From positions 32,965,479 through 33,029,478 of the forward strand of contig NW_020954550.1 of NCBI RefSeq assembly GCF_900497805.2: 64,000 nucleotides of DNA. The letters are read 5' to 3'. Each line of letters begins with the position of its first letter. Within the stretch, counting starts at the first letter, position 1. Origin of the DNA: Vombatus ursinus (lineage: Eukaryota; Chordata; Mammalia; Diprotodontia; Vombatidae). The notes below the pieces were generated by a model. That model had not been told where the DNA came from. It was given only the letters and a program-made list of their open reading frames with translations, and made no database searches. Shown here piece by piece: positions 41,146 to 52,990 of the stretch. Position numbers and translations under genes: made by a program.

Positions 41146-42350
41146 CCAACCCCTAATCTGTGTCTCCTCTGTTCACCCCACCCCAGTCCCAAGTCAAACC
41201 ATTTTCACCATCCTTAGCTTAACACCTGGCTTAATGAGTATATATTCCTTCAAAAACAGCGTATAAAATGGTTTCCCACAGGCTTAATGTTCAGCCATAA
41301 ATTAAAGTGGCTATTGGCCTTGCCATTTAAATCTTCATTGTATTTTTTAGATCTTTTTTCTTGTATTCATGTATGTGCTCAAAGTGTAGACTTCTCTTAA
41401 TTAGTTTTGTAATTACCAAATCTAAGCTTTCAAATCACTATAACTTTCAAGATAATAAAATTTGAAAAACTTGAATGCAGCCATGGTGCTCTTACCACCT
41501 TTGTGCAAGCAGGATTATTTTCCTTCCTCCTGCCCAGCTGTTGCCAAGTAATTTACAGTTCAGGAAAGGCTAATGGACCTATAAACAATGCACAGATGTC
41601 TCCTTGATTTCTTTTATTGTCTTCCTCTATGAGGCATTATGGAAATCACTTCTCAGATTTGCCAGAGCTTGGTGAAGAGTTGATCATTATGGAAATGAAT
41701 CAAAGCGTACTGAATAATGAGTAATATTGTTCTTCCAGCCAGTGAAGAAGGTATATGTGTCTACATATATTGATAAGGAACTGGTATTCCTGCAAGGTTT
41801 TTTTGCTTTGTTTTGTTTTGTCTTTCAACTTAATGGTTCCATTGGCAGCAATTCATAGGCACAGTATGGAAGGCAGGAGCTAGCAAAACTTCCCACTCAC
41901 CAACTCATTTATTAGCTCAGACTCTCATTTAGAAGGTCCTACATTGCTGTGACCTCCTCCATTTGGATTGTGACTTTGCCATTTGGATTACTGACTGCTC
42001 AAAATAATAGCAAAGGATTACATTTACAGAAGGCTTTATATTGGGGATGAAGATGCTGAGGCTTTGGACGACCATCAAGTGATGAAATTTGGGGGCCCCA
42101 AGTACTGGCACACATGTGTGAGAAATAATTCATTTGGATCCCTACTCTATTCCAATCATTATTAATCAACTTGATATGATTCCATAGGGGTAGTGAATAA
42201 GTTCTGTATATTAGGCCCCAGAGCTGTGCACTGAGGAAGATCTAAGCTCCCCTTCATTAGAGGGAACCATGGACCCTTTAATAAAGTTCCATTGGCTCAG
42301 AGCTGTGCCTCAGTCTCTCTTATTATAGGCTGGACAATTTTAATCACCAT
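41146..42350. other. repeat-poor stretch, candidate conserved noncoding sequence
   Basis: About 1.2 kb with almost no repeat (a MIR-like scrap near 42000-42050). 41280-41760 is AT-rich with dense homeodomain-type motifs (TTAATTAG at 41398-41405, 'gtaattaccaaat') and balanced composition, typical of deeply conserved enhancers, but untested. Confidence 0.35.
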
Positions 42351-42351
42351 A

Positions 42352-42392
42352 CACAGACACACACACACACACACACATACACACACACAAAC
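42352..42392. repeat. (CA)n microsatellite
   Basis: CA units with a TACACA interruption. Confidence 0.95.
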
Positions 42393-42549
42393 ACATTTAA
42401 TAGTTTTGACATACTTGACCTATTTGTGCAAATGAGCTGTTTTAATGGAGATAAGTCAATTGCAAAAGCAGCCAGTACAGTGAAAGCCAGTGTGGATTGA
42501 GTGCTTCCATGATCAACCAGTTTTTGACAGACTACTCCCTTCATCATAG

Positions 42550-42800
42550 GTTTAGAGTTGCAAAGAATTTTTAGAAAAGGAAGTCATTTAGTTCAGCTTT
42601 CTCATTTTATAGATCATATATTTATAAGTCGAAGGGGTCCCAGAGGTCAGGTAGCTGAACCCCTTCTGTTTATAGTTGAGGAAACTGAGGCCCAGAAAGA
42701 TTATATAAAAAGAAAGTAAATGGGAGATCTGGGATTTGAACTTGGCTTGTCCAACTTCCAAATCCAAGGCTCTTTCCATTACACCTCATTGTCTCTCTGG
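42550..42800 (-). mobile_element. two adjacent MIR3-type SINE fragments
   Basis: 42550-42612 ('gttcagctttctcattttat') and 42625-42800 ('gggtcccagaggtcaggtag', 'gaggaaactgaggcccagaa', 'gatttgaacttggcttgtcc') repeat the same consensus region, so two copies lie head to tail. Confidence 0.7.
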
Positions 42801-43194
42801 ACAGAATTTGCAGTTTGAGAGGCACAGATGGGTTGTGTTCTAGACCACTGAAGGGAGTTCCATAAATCAAAGAAATGACAAATCCACACAATGCCCAAAA
42901 GTTTGTATGAGGAAACATATCCTTCATACTTGCCAGTCTGTCAGAGATAGAACCTGGGGCACACAATTAAATAATTATATGGGCCAGGCACTCTGTCATA
43001 ACAGCTGCATTCTGTTTTGAATTCTCTGAACTTTCTAGATCCCCTGGAGTGCATTTATATTCAAATTATTCCAAAGGGAGACATTTGAGCAAGCACTATT
43101 CATCAGATGCCCTTCTCCAAGAAAACTATTCTATAAGAAATACCAAGGAATTTATCTTCCTTACAAAGCAGCAGAAGAGAAAGGATTATGGAAG
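42801..43194. other. no recognised feature
   Basis: Unique-looking sequence. Confidence 0.3.
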
Positions 43195-44075
43195 TTAGTC
43201 ATACAGAATGTCTATTCCCTCTGATCCGGAGATTCCAGTAACTGAGCGTATGCCTGAGGGGAGTCAAAGATAGAAAGCCCCCCATAATGCACTGAAATAT
43301 TTATAAAAAATACTTTGTACTAGCAAAGAACTGAAAACAAAGAAAATGCCGATCAATTTGGGGATAACTAAACTAATTTTGGTACGTGACTATAATAGAA
43401 TATTATTGTGCTATGAGAAATAATGAATATGGAGAAAGAGAAACATGAAAAAACTTATGTGAAATGTTGCATACCACAAACATAACCAGAAAATATATAC
43501 ACAATGACTATAACAATGTAAATGGGAAAAAAAGGGAAGAGAAATTAAATTATATGTAATTATAATGACCAGTCTTGACCCTAAAGAAGAGATGTTAAAA
43601 TGTACATCCTGCCCCCTTTTACAGATGTGGGGGCTATGGGAATGAAAGATAGTGTAGACCAGGAGTGGGCAACCTGCAGCCTCAAGGCCATATGTGGCCC
43701 TCTAGGTCCTCAAGTGTGGTCCTCTAGGTCCTCAGGTATAGTCCTTTGAATTCAAACTTCACAGAACAAATCCCCTTAATAAAAAGATTTGTCCTGTAAA
43801 ACTTGGACTCAGTCAAAAGGCCACACCCAAGGACTTAGAAGGCCACATTTGGCCTTGAGGATGTAAGTTCCCCACCCCCAGCATGGACTGTCAGACTCAA
43901 TCAATATATGGGTAAGTTTTTTTTTTCCTGAACTCTTTTCATTCTTTTTTAAAAAAATTACTTATTACCAGGGATGTTTATCCAGGTGGGGGTGAGGAGG
44001 AATATATTTGGAAATAAAGGTAATATAAAAACAAAAGATATCAAAAATACATTTCTTTAAAATTGTAAGTACATT
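43195..44075 (+). mobile_element. L1 ORF2 C-terminus and 3' UTR, 5'-truncated
   Basis: 'ggggataactaaactaattt' / 'tggtacgtgactataataga' / 'atattattgtgctatgagaa' is the L1 ORF2 C-terminal stretch (human WYIYTMEYYSAIK region). A 3' UTR follows, ending 'acaaaagatatcaaaaatac'. Interrupted by a hAT MITE at 43657-43885. Confidence 0.75.
43657..43885. mobile_element. hAT-like MITE (family B), near-complete, nested in L1
   Basis: Left 'caggagtgggcaacctgcag' and right 'gaggatgtaagttccccacc' are inverted. The arms extend inward ('ggccatatgtggccctctag' against 'ctagaaggccacat'-type text), so the element is a long imperfect palindrome. It also holds a short internal duplication (43693-43735, 'ctctaggtcctca' twice). 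Confidence 0.78.
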
Positions 44076-44639
44076 TTTCTTCTTTTGAAAAACCAAACGT
44101 GATTTTCTCCTTTTCGCTTTTGTGCATTTCTTACCATGCTATGGTATTATGCATGAAAATGGCCACATAATGACCGAATTCTCCCTGCTCAGAGTCACAC
44201 AATTCAGTCAGACCCAGATATAGTGAGCCCCCATGTCAGAGCCAACTAAATGGCTTGTAGTTTTTTGTTGCATTATGAACTCATTATGATAACAAGAATG
44301 GCTCACACTAAATTTCAGACTCACAGAAAGGCAGCTGAGGATAATATCACTCACAAATTTGACTGTGACTGAAGCTCCCTCCTTTCGACAGTTCACAGAA
44401 TGTCTGTTTAACATTAAAATTTCATTTGCTTCCATTAAATACATTCTGGCAAGGATTCCTCAATAGGCAGTAATCCCACATACAGTCTATGTAGATGGGT
44501 AAACAGTTGGGTCTTGTGAAGGCTTACATATGCAAGAGCTGTGTTGTTGATATTTCATGAATGGTTTTGTTCTGAGGCAACCTTGAATTTATTTCAGCTT
44601 GTCATGGAAAAAGAAAATCATAGGTTTTAATCAACCAAA
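44076..44639. other. repeat-poor stretch
   Basis: No family recognised. Composition resembles other candidate noncoding elements. No ORF with a domain. Confidence 0.3.
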
Positions 44640-44832
<193 letters not shown>

Positions 44833-44844
44833 GCTATATTACGG

Positions 44845-44970
44845 ACTATAGTAAGTGCTTACTATGTGCCAGGTACTGTGTTATGTATTGGGTATACAAA
44901 TGCAAAAGTGAGAATATCCTAGCTCTCAGGGAACTTACATTTTAATTGGGGGAGAAGTATATATAAGAAA
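44845..44970 (-). mobile_element. L2 3' end
   Basis: 'gtgcttactatgtgccaggt', 'actgtgttatgtattgggta', 'ctctcagggaacttacattt'. Confidence 0.75.
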
Positions 44971-45302
44971 ATGGGGGCTGGGAGATAGGGAAAGGAGTAT
45001 AGTTCTGGAGAGTCATAGGGATTGTAAGTACAACCATAGTACAGTCAATGACCACACTCTTTCCAGGAGCAATAGTAGTATTGATTTGATTAAATCTCCC
45101 AGGGCAAAAGGTAGAAAGCAGAAATGGGGATATGTTCATGCAGAGTAGCAGGGCAAATGGCAAGAAGCCCAGGTAGGTTAAGGTTTTCTAGTGGATAACT
45201 AGATAGGATGTGAAGCATAGTATGGGATTGGCTAATAGAGCAGGGTTAGGTAGGTTTACACTCACCAGTCAGGATAAACAATCTGTCTTCTCAGCATTTA
45301 AT
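44971..45302. other. no recognised feature
   Basis: Unique-looking, between two L2 ends. Confidence 0.3.
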
Positions 45303-45435
45303 GAAATTCATCAATCATTTTTGAATTGCTTATTATTTGCCAGACAAGGTCTAGGCAGCAAAGATGCAAAAACAACAAAGAATTTTCTAACATCAAGGAA
45401 TGTATATTCTAATGGGGAGATATAATACGTATTAC
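45303..45435 (-). mobile_element. L2 3' end
   Basis: 'aattgcttattatttgccag', 'caaggaatgtatattctaat' and 'ggggagatataatacg'. Confidence 0.65.
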
Positions 45436-45439
45436 ATAT

Positions 45440-45625
45440 AAGGTAGGCAGAAAGTGCAATAGAAAAGTATGCTGAATTTGGAGTCACCAGACCTGGGTTC
45501 AGGTCCTGGCTTTCTGTGTGATCGTGGGTAAGTTGCTTCACTCTCTGGGCCTCAGTCTGGAAAATGAAATAGTGAGACTAGATGGATACTAAGGTATCTT
45601 CCTTCTATCAATGATCTTATATAAA
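45440..45625 (+). mobile_element. CORE-SINE, Ther2/MIR3 type
   Basis: 'gacctgggttcaggtcctgg', 'ctttctgtgtgatcgtgggt', 'gggcctcagtctggaaaatg' and tail 'gactagatggatactaaggt'. Confidence 0.8.
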
Positions 45626-45925
45626 TTCAAAATATATGAAAAATAATTATGAAGTAATTTCAGGCAGCAAAGAGGCCACTAATAGGAGAATCAGAAAAGC
45701 CCTCATCACCTCTCACCTGGACTACTGCACCAGCCTTCTATTTAGGTGCCCTGTCTCAAGCTTCTAATTCCTCAAAGCCATCCTCCACATAGCCACCAAA
45801 GGGATTTTCCAAACAGCAAGTTATGTCATCCTCCTTTACTCAATACACTCCAAAGCTTCCTTATTACCACTAGGATCAATTATCAGTTCTTCTCTTTGGC
45901 ATTTGAAATCCTTCACAACCTGGTG

Positions 45926-46033
45926 CCTCTCTGTCTGTCCGTCTCTCTCTGTCTCTTTTTTTGTCTCTGTCTCTCTCTGTCTCTCTGTCTCTGTCTCTGT
46001 CTCTCTCTGTCTCTCTCTGTCTCTTTCTCTCAT
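45926..46033. repeat. (CTGT/CTCT)n microsatellite
   Basis: 'gtctctctctgtctctctgt' units, next to the A-tail end of the nested reverse-strand SINE. Confidence 0.9.
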
Positions 46034-46160
46034 TATTGGAGGCAACTGGGATTAAGTGACTTGTTATACAGCTAATGAGTGTCTGAGGCCATATCTGAAC
46101 TCAGGTCCTCCTAACTCCAGGGCCAGTGCTCTATCCATTGTGCCACCTAGCTGCTTCCCA
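46034..46160 (-). mobile_element. short tRNA-head CORE-SINE nested in L2
   Basis: 'aactgggattaagtgacttg', 'cagctaatgagtgtctgagg', 'actcaggtcctcctaactcc', 'ttgtgccacctagctgc'. Same short type as 22081-22240. Confidence 0.82.
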
Positions 46161-46610
46161 CCCTGTCCCTTTATGCTTTATTCCTCTCCAAACTTTTTTG
46201 TGGCACAGTTATACTGACCTACTTGCTTTTCTTCACAGATGATTTTTCCATTTCCCATTTCCATATCTTTGTGATGGTTGTCCTTCACACCTGGAATGCC
46301 CCTTCTCCTTCTTCACCTCTACTTGGAATTCCAGATTTCCTTCAGGAATCAACTTAAATGTCACCTTCCACAGGTGGCTGGTGACCTTTCCTGGTCCCAA
46401 CCACCACTGGTAGGTGCTGGTGTCTTCTCATCTAAGGTTACCTTGTGCCAGCTTCATATGTAGTTTATAAATGTACATGTCATCATTCCTGATACAGTGT
46501 AAACTCCTTGAGGACAGAATCTGTTTCTCTTTTGTTTTTGTATCCCTGGCACAGTGTCTGATGCAGAATAGATGCTTAATAAATGCTTGCGTTCATTGAC
46601 AGGCTCATTC

Positions 46611-47734
46611 ATAGGCGGCATTGTAATCTTAGCTTTGGAGGGAGTGAGGGCTTCTGTGGCTTGTGAAGCAACTTGTACGGAATCACATGTAGTAGTGTCA
46701 GTCAAATATTGATGAATGCTTTACTGTTGGAAAATCTGTATCACATTCTGACAGATTGATAGATAAGCATTTATACAGATGCAGGAAAAGAAACCCAAGG
46801 ATTTAGATGGGTTCTGGTGGTCATGTCAAGTCTGGGACCTTTCCAACACCAGCATGCAGTCTGCATCTGCTCAGGCGGCACCCGCCATATCAGTCCTTAT
46901 ATACAAGCGACATATTGCTTCTCCTATACACTCACCATTTTGAAGAACAATGTCCTAACTACACAAGGCAAAGTATGGGGACTTTCTTTTAAGATCCAGG
47001 TGCAAACCCTCTGAAAATATCCAAGTCTGCTTGATATCCTTTCATAGCACAAAAGTCTGGCAATAATAATGAGAATATGCAGTATACTGAACTAATCCAA
47101 TCCATATAGCAAGTTTTTGTGTGCTTAGCATCCTATTCAAATTGCTCAGAAGAGGTTCTTAGGGAATCATGATCCATGTTCAAGAATGGCATAGTCAGCT
47201 AACAAATATTTGATCTCCTTGCCAAGCAGAAAGACATGGCAGCAGCTGCCAGTTTAGAATATAAACTTATTCACAAAACCTTACAGATGACTGAAGGTTT
47301 ATAGTGGATGGTTATGAACCATAGTACCTTATGAAATAGAGATGTGGTGAAGGGGAAAAGCAGAAAACTTGGTATGAGACCCAGTTAAACTTTTGGGTTT
47401 CCAAGAGTATTTAAAGATGAAACCATAAGAAAGAGAGCACAGATTTTTTAAAAAAAGGAATAAATCATTCAACAATTCTATAATATTTTTTCAATTGATG
47501 ACAGTGGAATCACTACAATTAGATTCCTCAATTCCTAATTTTCTATACAAGGAAATGGAAAGAAAGGAAAGAAAAAAAGCTGAAAATGGAGAAGGAACTG
47601 AATCAGATCAAGTATATACAGAAGGATCTTTTGATGGAAGGCAGTACAGTTTTGAGGGCATTGAGGGACTGATTCTCAAAATCTCTGAAAGAGGGAGAAA
47701 TAGTAAATGATCAGTAAAAATAACAGATGATATT
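46611..47734. other. no recognised feature
   Basis: About 1.1 kb of unique-looking sequence. Small ORFs without domains. Confidence 0.35.
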
Positions 47735-48300
47735 AGTGCTGAAAAAAGACAATTGAGAGATTACATGAACTACCAGCCAATATACCCATTTTCTTATTTT
47801 TATTATGACTTTATGAATTCTCATATCTATATACAAGACAATTTTTGGTTAAAATACTAGAAGAAAATAGGACCACTTTCAAAAAATATTAACTATATCT
47901 TATAGTCACAGAATTGACAACAAGTTGCTAATGAGTCAAGACTCCGTTGTGTTTATTATGTACACGTCCTATAAAGTCATGTGAATTAGTCAACCAAGAT
48001 TCAGCCTTCAAGTCTTTCCATGCATACATTAAGATCATAATAGATTCACTGGTAGAGGCTGTCATGGAGACAACACCACAATGTCACGGTAATGGATTGT
48101 AAGTTCACAATAATGAAATTTGCAGGCATAAAAGAGAAATGATATTTAATGAATGTAAGTAAGTTACAATATATTACCAATGAATTTGCACACGAGAAGT
48201 GGCATAAAAGATCTCATCAAGGAGATGAGCTGGTCACATAGCAAGGTGATAACTGATGGCTCTCTATCATACTTTGTTCAGTGGTTTCTTAAAAATTTCC
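47735..48300 (+). mobile_element. RTE-like LINE remnant, left part
   Basis: Near the right end 'aagttacaatatattaccaa' encodes KLQYITNE, and 'ggcataaaagatctcatcaa' encodes GIKDLIKEM, in the order ITNEE...SGIKD.IKE found in RTE C-termini. The left 300 bases are assigned only by continuity. Confidence 0.45.
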
Positions 48301-49829
48301 CTTCCTTCATAAAACCTTAACCTTATACCCCAAGTTCTCAGCAGAGGATCCATTCTACTACTTTAAAGTTACATGCCTTTTTTATTCCACACTACAACTC
48401 ACAGCCTTTGTCCATTTTCCCCCATTGTTCCAGTCCCTTATGAAAAGGTGGACTTTCTTCTTTGACAAGGTCAACAGTTTTACTTATGTCCTTGAATTTA
48501 TTCCAGCCCTTTATTCTGTCCATCTCCTGTCCTCAATTACTCCCCTTTAGTTTTTGACACTGTCAACTGTCCCCTTCTCCTGGATACTCTCTCTGCTCTT
48601 GTCTTTAGTGATGGTATTTTCTTTCCTCTATTCTTCCTGACCAATATTTCTATTTCTTTGATGGCTTATCATTTATCTACTAAGCATCGGAGTCCCTAAG
48701 GATTTTCTGCTGGGTCCTCTTCTCTTTTTTCTCTACAGTGTTTCCCTTGGGAATCTCATCTGGTCCAAGGAGTTTAAGTATCATCTCTAAGCAGATGACT
48801 CCCAAATCTATAAACACAGCCCCAATCTCTTCCAAAATTACAATCCCACGTCACTTACTACCTGATTGACAACTATGCCTGGATGTCCCATCAGTATCTC
48901 AAGCTCAGGAAAGAACCCATTGTCTTCTACCCATCTTTTGATTTTCTATTTCTAATGCTGATGGTATTTAACAACAAAACAAAACAAAACAAAACACCAT
49001 CATCCTTCTAGTCATCCAGGTTCCTAACCCCTGAGTCATCCTTCACTCTCCCTCATCCTCACCCTTCCTCCCTGCTACTTTATCCAACCAGTTGATAGAG
49101 CTTGTCAATTCTAATCCTTCAACAGCTCTTCTATTCATCCTTTTCTCTTGACTCATATGGTCACAAGCCTACATCAGGCCCTCATCACCACTCGCCTCTA
49201 CTAGAACAATAGCTGCTTGATTGGTTATTTAGTTTCCAATCTCTCTCTCTTGAATTTAGCTCCTAAATAATCTTCCTAAGAGACGGTCTGATCATGTCAC
49301 TGCCCCATGCAAATATCTTTTTATCCTCTTGCCTCTGAGATATAATCCAAAATGGATGACAACAAAAGTATCAACCTGGCATTTTAAGCCCCACCCTCAT
49401 CTGAATTCCGTTATCTTTCCGTATCCTTTATGCATTCTACTTTCTGGCCAAACTAGCCTAAATATAGTTTTCTAAACTGAATTCTGTCTCCCATCCCTGT
49501 ATGTGGACTATACCCCCTATCTGGAATGTGTTTCCTCCTTATAGTGGCCTGTTAGAATCCTTATCTCCCCTCAAGGCTCAGAACAGGTATTGAATTATGC
49601 ATGAATGCTTTCCTGGTCCCTTCTGTTTTTTGTGGTCTTTTTGTTCTCCAATCATCTTGTATTTACTTACCTGACTGCATATCATATCTCTCCTGGGGGT
49701 GCGGGGTGAGAACAACTCTTTGACGGCAGATATTATTTCTGTTTGCCTCTGTATCTGCAGGACTAACTACTGCCTTATATATAGCACATGCTTAATGGAC
49801 GTTTGTTGAGTTGAATTGAAACATATAAG
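48300..49829 (+). mobile_element. L2 LINE, long copy including RT
   Basis: Sense L2 with the FDTVNCPLLLDTLSAL RT block at about 48557, 'caactatgcctggatgtccc' (WMSHQYLKL), 'tctgatcatgtcactgcccc', 'ccctatctggaatgtgtttc' and 3' end 'cacatgcttaatggacgttt'. Multiple stops and a KTKQNK-coding AAAAC repeat (48972-48995). About 1.5 kb, the longest uninterrupted L2 here. Confidence 0.88.
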
Positions 49830-50035
49830 AGATTGTTTGATTATGCAGCAAGAGGCGGGAATAAGAGATGGGCAACCCTTATGCATATAGTCCATGGCAT
49901 ATTGAAAGACAGAAAGGAAGGCCTCCTGCACATTTGAGTCGACCCACCATGGAGGATCTATGGGAAGATATGACCAACAGTTGAATAGGATGGAAAGAAG
50001 TGGATGTGTTTTAATCTGTATTTTGCTCAGGTCAA
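49830..50035 (+). mobile_element. RTE-like LINE remnant, right part
   Basis: 'gaaggcctcctgcacatttg' encodes GRPPAHL, followed by MEDLWEDM and WKEV, resembling the RTE tail GRPPxRW...W..LAQDR..W. It resumes what stopped at about 48300, implying that the L2 inserted into it. Confidence 0.45.
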
Positions 50036-50049
50036 TGAGATCATTGACT

Positions 50050-50240
50050 CATTGCACTAAGTTGTAGAGAAAGAGCCCTAGGATCAAAGTTAGAAGGCCT
50101 GGGTTCTTATCCTAGATCTACCCCTCACCAGAGCACATCACTCAACAGCTCAGAGCCTCAAATTTCTCATCTGTATGATGAGAAGGGTGGATTGAATGAA
50201 CTCTAATGTCTCTTCCAGTTTTAAAATTCTATGAGTCTTC
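50050..50240 (+). mobile_element. CORE-SINE, Ther2/MIR3 type
   Basis: 'gttagaaggcctgggttctt', 'gagcctcaaatttctcatct', 'gaatgaactctaatgtctct'. Confidence 0.75.
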
Positions 50241-50384
50241 AATTTGTAATTAATGTATAAATTATTTATGTGTAAATAGGTCTTAAGTGCTTAAAATAGT
50301 TTGTTCTCTTAAATATTCCCTTTGGAATATTTTTACATTATTCATTTACCCTTATAGGACTCTGGGACTAGAGGGAACTTTAAA

Positions 50385-50645
50385 TAATAATAGCTGACAT
50401 TTATACAGCACTCAGTGATTTATGAAGTACTTTACATACCTTGTCTCATTTAGTCTTCACAACCATCCTGTGAGGTAGTTAGGGCAAGTATTATTGTTCT
50501 CAATTTGCAGATGAGTGAACTGAGGCTCAGGGCTTATAGGTGACTTTGGTAAGATCCCACAACTATTACACAGTAGAGTCAGGCCTCTACCCTGAGTGTC
50601 CCAATTTCACCAGGAGTGCATTTTGCACTCTACTAAACTGCCTCA
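50385..50645 (-). mobile_element. CORE-SINE, Ther1/MIR type, full length
   Basis: 'aataatagctgacatttata', 'tcacaaccatcctgtgaggt', 'cagatgagtgaactgaggct', 'tgcactctactaaactgcct'. Confidence 0.85.
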
Positions 50646-50795
50646 TCTAATTTAATCTCCTCCTTTTGTATATGAGGAAAATAAGATCAAGGGAAGCAAT
50701 GTGACTGCAAAGTTGAGTCAAGACTTGAACCCAGTTTTCTTGACTCTCTGTCCAATGAGGTACGTTAACTTTTTCAATGCCTCAGTTAAGTACAT
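50646..50795 (-). mobile_element. MIR3-type SINE, directly adjacent
   Basis: 'tcctccttttgtatatgagg', 'agtcaagacttgaacccagt', 'tgactctctgtccaatgagg'. Confidence 0.6.
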
Positions 50796-51741
50796 TGATG
50801 TCTTGGAAATAGTTTAGAGTAATCTGAATCAAAGAGAAAGGACTTCAGGTTATAGTCAAGGACAGTCTCTTTTGAGTGGATAGTAAGGATGTCACATGAT
50901 ATGCCCTAGAATAGAGCTTTCAAGATTCTACTTTTCTACTCCTACACAAGTTAACAATTCTAGTTTAAGTGCATCAAGTGTACTAGCTAATGGTACTCTG
51001 GATAACAGATAACCATTTAATTTGTTCCTGTTTACTTGTCTTAATGGTATAAAAAAGAAAAAGATGATTTTTTTAATGTCTGTCTCAAAAATTTTGTAGC
51101 TGATGTTAGGAGGGGACTGAAAATTCCTTGAGCCATTTTTCTTCCAAGAAGTCTAATTTAATTTTGTGTCATTAAAAAGTTATTAAGATGATCTTCTGTG
51201 AGCAAATATTTGGACTTGATTCAATAAGAAAGTGCCTGCCATATATTAGGCACTATGCTAGACACTCAGGGACACACAACCCCCAAACAGTTGCTACCTT
51301 ATTCTATAGAGGCAAATAACATGTACACCTATGACCACAATCATCCCTATTATGGACTGGTGTGGGAACTATTATATAATGGCTACTCCAAGTATCAGCT
51401 TTATTTATGAGCTGCTGGCATTCCAGCTTTACTGCTTCACCAATTTTCTTGTCCTTAGCCTAGTCTGCAAGCAGTTCTAATTCAGTCTGGGAAAAACCTC
51501 TGGATGACTGACTAAATATTTTTTCACTTTTCATCTGGATATTTCTCGTGATAATCTCTTTGCTGAATACCCTGTCATCGGGAACACAGTAGAGGCTCAG
51601 ACTATGGATGTTTGCAAGAGGAGCTCCTAATTCTTTTCATCTTTACGTTCAGCTCCTAGGATAGAGGGGGGCATGCTTCATTAGACCAACCATATACTAG
51701 TAGACCTTCAAAAGTATTCTCATTCGGATTCAAGCAAGTAG
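50796..51741. other. mostly unrecognised; one L2 3' end
   Basis: 51225-51330 is a reverse L2 terminus ('catatattaggcactatgct'). The rest is unique-looking. Confidence 0.4.
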
Positions 51742-52070
51742 ATGATATAGTACATGGTGGCATAATGTCTTAGAGCCAGGTGAGACCTCACTTTGAATTC
51801 TGCCTCAGAAACTTACTAGCTCTGTGACCGTGGGCACATCATCTAAATTCTGTCAGCCTCGGTTTCTTTTCATCTGTAAAATGAGGATAATAATAGCTCC
51901 CATGTCACAGGGTTGTTGTTGTGAAGCTCAAACCAAGTTTTATAGATAAATAAATAGATATAGACATAAATATATACATATATATGCATATCTGTATCTA
52001 TCTAGATATATAGATATCTATATCTTTTTGTAAACCATAAAGATGCAAAAATACTAGCTTTATTATTCAC
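51742..52070 (+). mobile_element. CORE-SINE, Ther1/MIR type, with microsatellite in tail
   Basis: 'gtacatggtggcataatgtc', 'tagctctgtgaccgtgggca', 'catctgtaaaatgaggataa', 'cacagggttgttgttgtgaa', then a TATC/ATAG array (51945-52025) splits the tail, which resumes 'tttttgtaaaccataaagat'. Confidence 0.75.
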
Positions 52071-52392
52071 AGACTAATAAACTGGATATGATTTTAATTA
52101 GTTGTTAAGGTGTGCTGCCTGAGTTAGACTGATTCACAGCCCAGCCAGTCAGCGACTGGGGACGCAAGACTGCTGGAGAATGTAGGGCATATCTAAATTC
52201 TCCCTTTCTCTTCCAGATTTATTTACTAAAGGTGATCCACAGCAGTATGTTCAAAATGCAGAGTTTGGGCTACTGGTCCAGAAATACTAGGGCAATGATG
52301 GAAATCCAGTTCCTCAGACTGCTACTTAATAAATAACTGGGTGTGGGGGAGTGGGAAGGAGTAGGTAAAAGGGTAGGAGCAGGTTTCCCCAA

Positions 52393-52635
52393 CAATTGTT
52401 GTTGTTCAATCATGTCCAACTCTTCATGACCCCATTTGGGATTTTCCTGGCAAAGTTATAGGAGTGATTTATCATTTTCTTCTCTAGTTCATTTTACAGA
52501 TGAGGTAACTAAGGTAAACAGGGTAAAGTGACTTGCCCAGGGTCACACAGCTAGGAGGTGTCTGAGGCTGGATTTGAACTCAGGAAGATGAGTTTTCCTG
52601 ACTCCAGGTCTGGCACACTATGCATTAGCTGCCAT
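52393..52635 (-). mobile_element. CORE-SINE, Mar1 type
   Basis: 'attgttgttgttcaatcatg', 'tccaactcttcatgacccca', 'cagatgaggtaactaaggta', 'agtgacttgcccagggtcac'. Flanked by similar 'tccccaaca'/'tccccagca'. Confidence 0.9.
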
Positions 52636-52799
52636 CCCCAGCAGGGCAATACGCTTAAATGTTCTAGCGTAATTATGGCCCTGATCATATTACTTTGGCT
52701 ACAGTCATGATCTAGCTAGCCCCTAACATTGCTGCTGCTACCTTGTTCAGCTTTTGCACCTCAGAGAACAATTTGTTTCACATAATGCACTTATGTAAT

Positions 52800-52990
52800 G
52801 TTGTACTTTGTAGTTCTCTATGTCAATATCTTATTAGTATTATTAGTATTATTATTATTGTTGTTGTTGTGGATTGTAATCTCCTTAAGGTCAGGAATTG
52901 GGTCTAATCTAAATTTATCACCTGCAATGTTTGTGCACCTATAATATTGCCCAGAAGTTGCTTAATAAATGTTTGGTGAGTGAATTATTT
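52800..52990 (+). mobile_element. L2 3' end with (ATT)n/(GTT)n array
   Basis: 'gtaatctccttaaggtcagg', 'gcccagaagttgcttaataa', 'atgtttggtgagtgaa'. A trinucleotide array lies at 52836-52871. Confidence 0.7.

Larger units (their letters stand above)
45680..46610 (+). mobile_element. L2 LINE 3' region, interrupted
   Basis: 'gccctcatcacctctcacct', 'ggactactgcaccagccttc', 'tttggcatttgaaatccttc', then after insertions 'cacctggaatgccccttctc', 'gtaaactccttgaggacaga' and 'gatgcttaataaatgcttgc'. A CT repeat (45926-46033) and a SINE (46034-46160) interrupt it. Confidence 0.88.

Noticed and set aside
45836-46045. RETETE-rich minus ORF
   Set aside because: Reads through the CTGT/CTCT microsatellite nested in L2.
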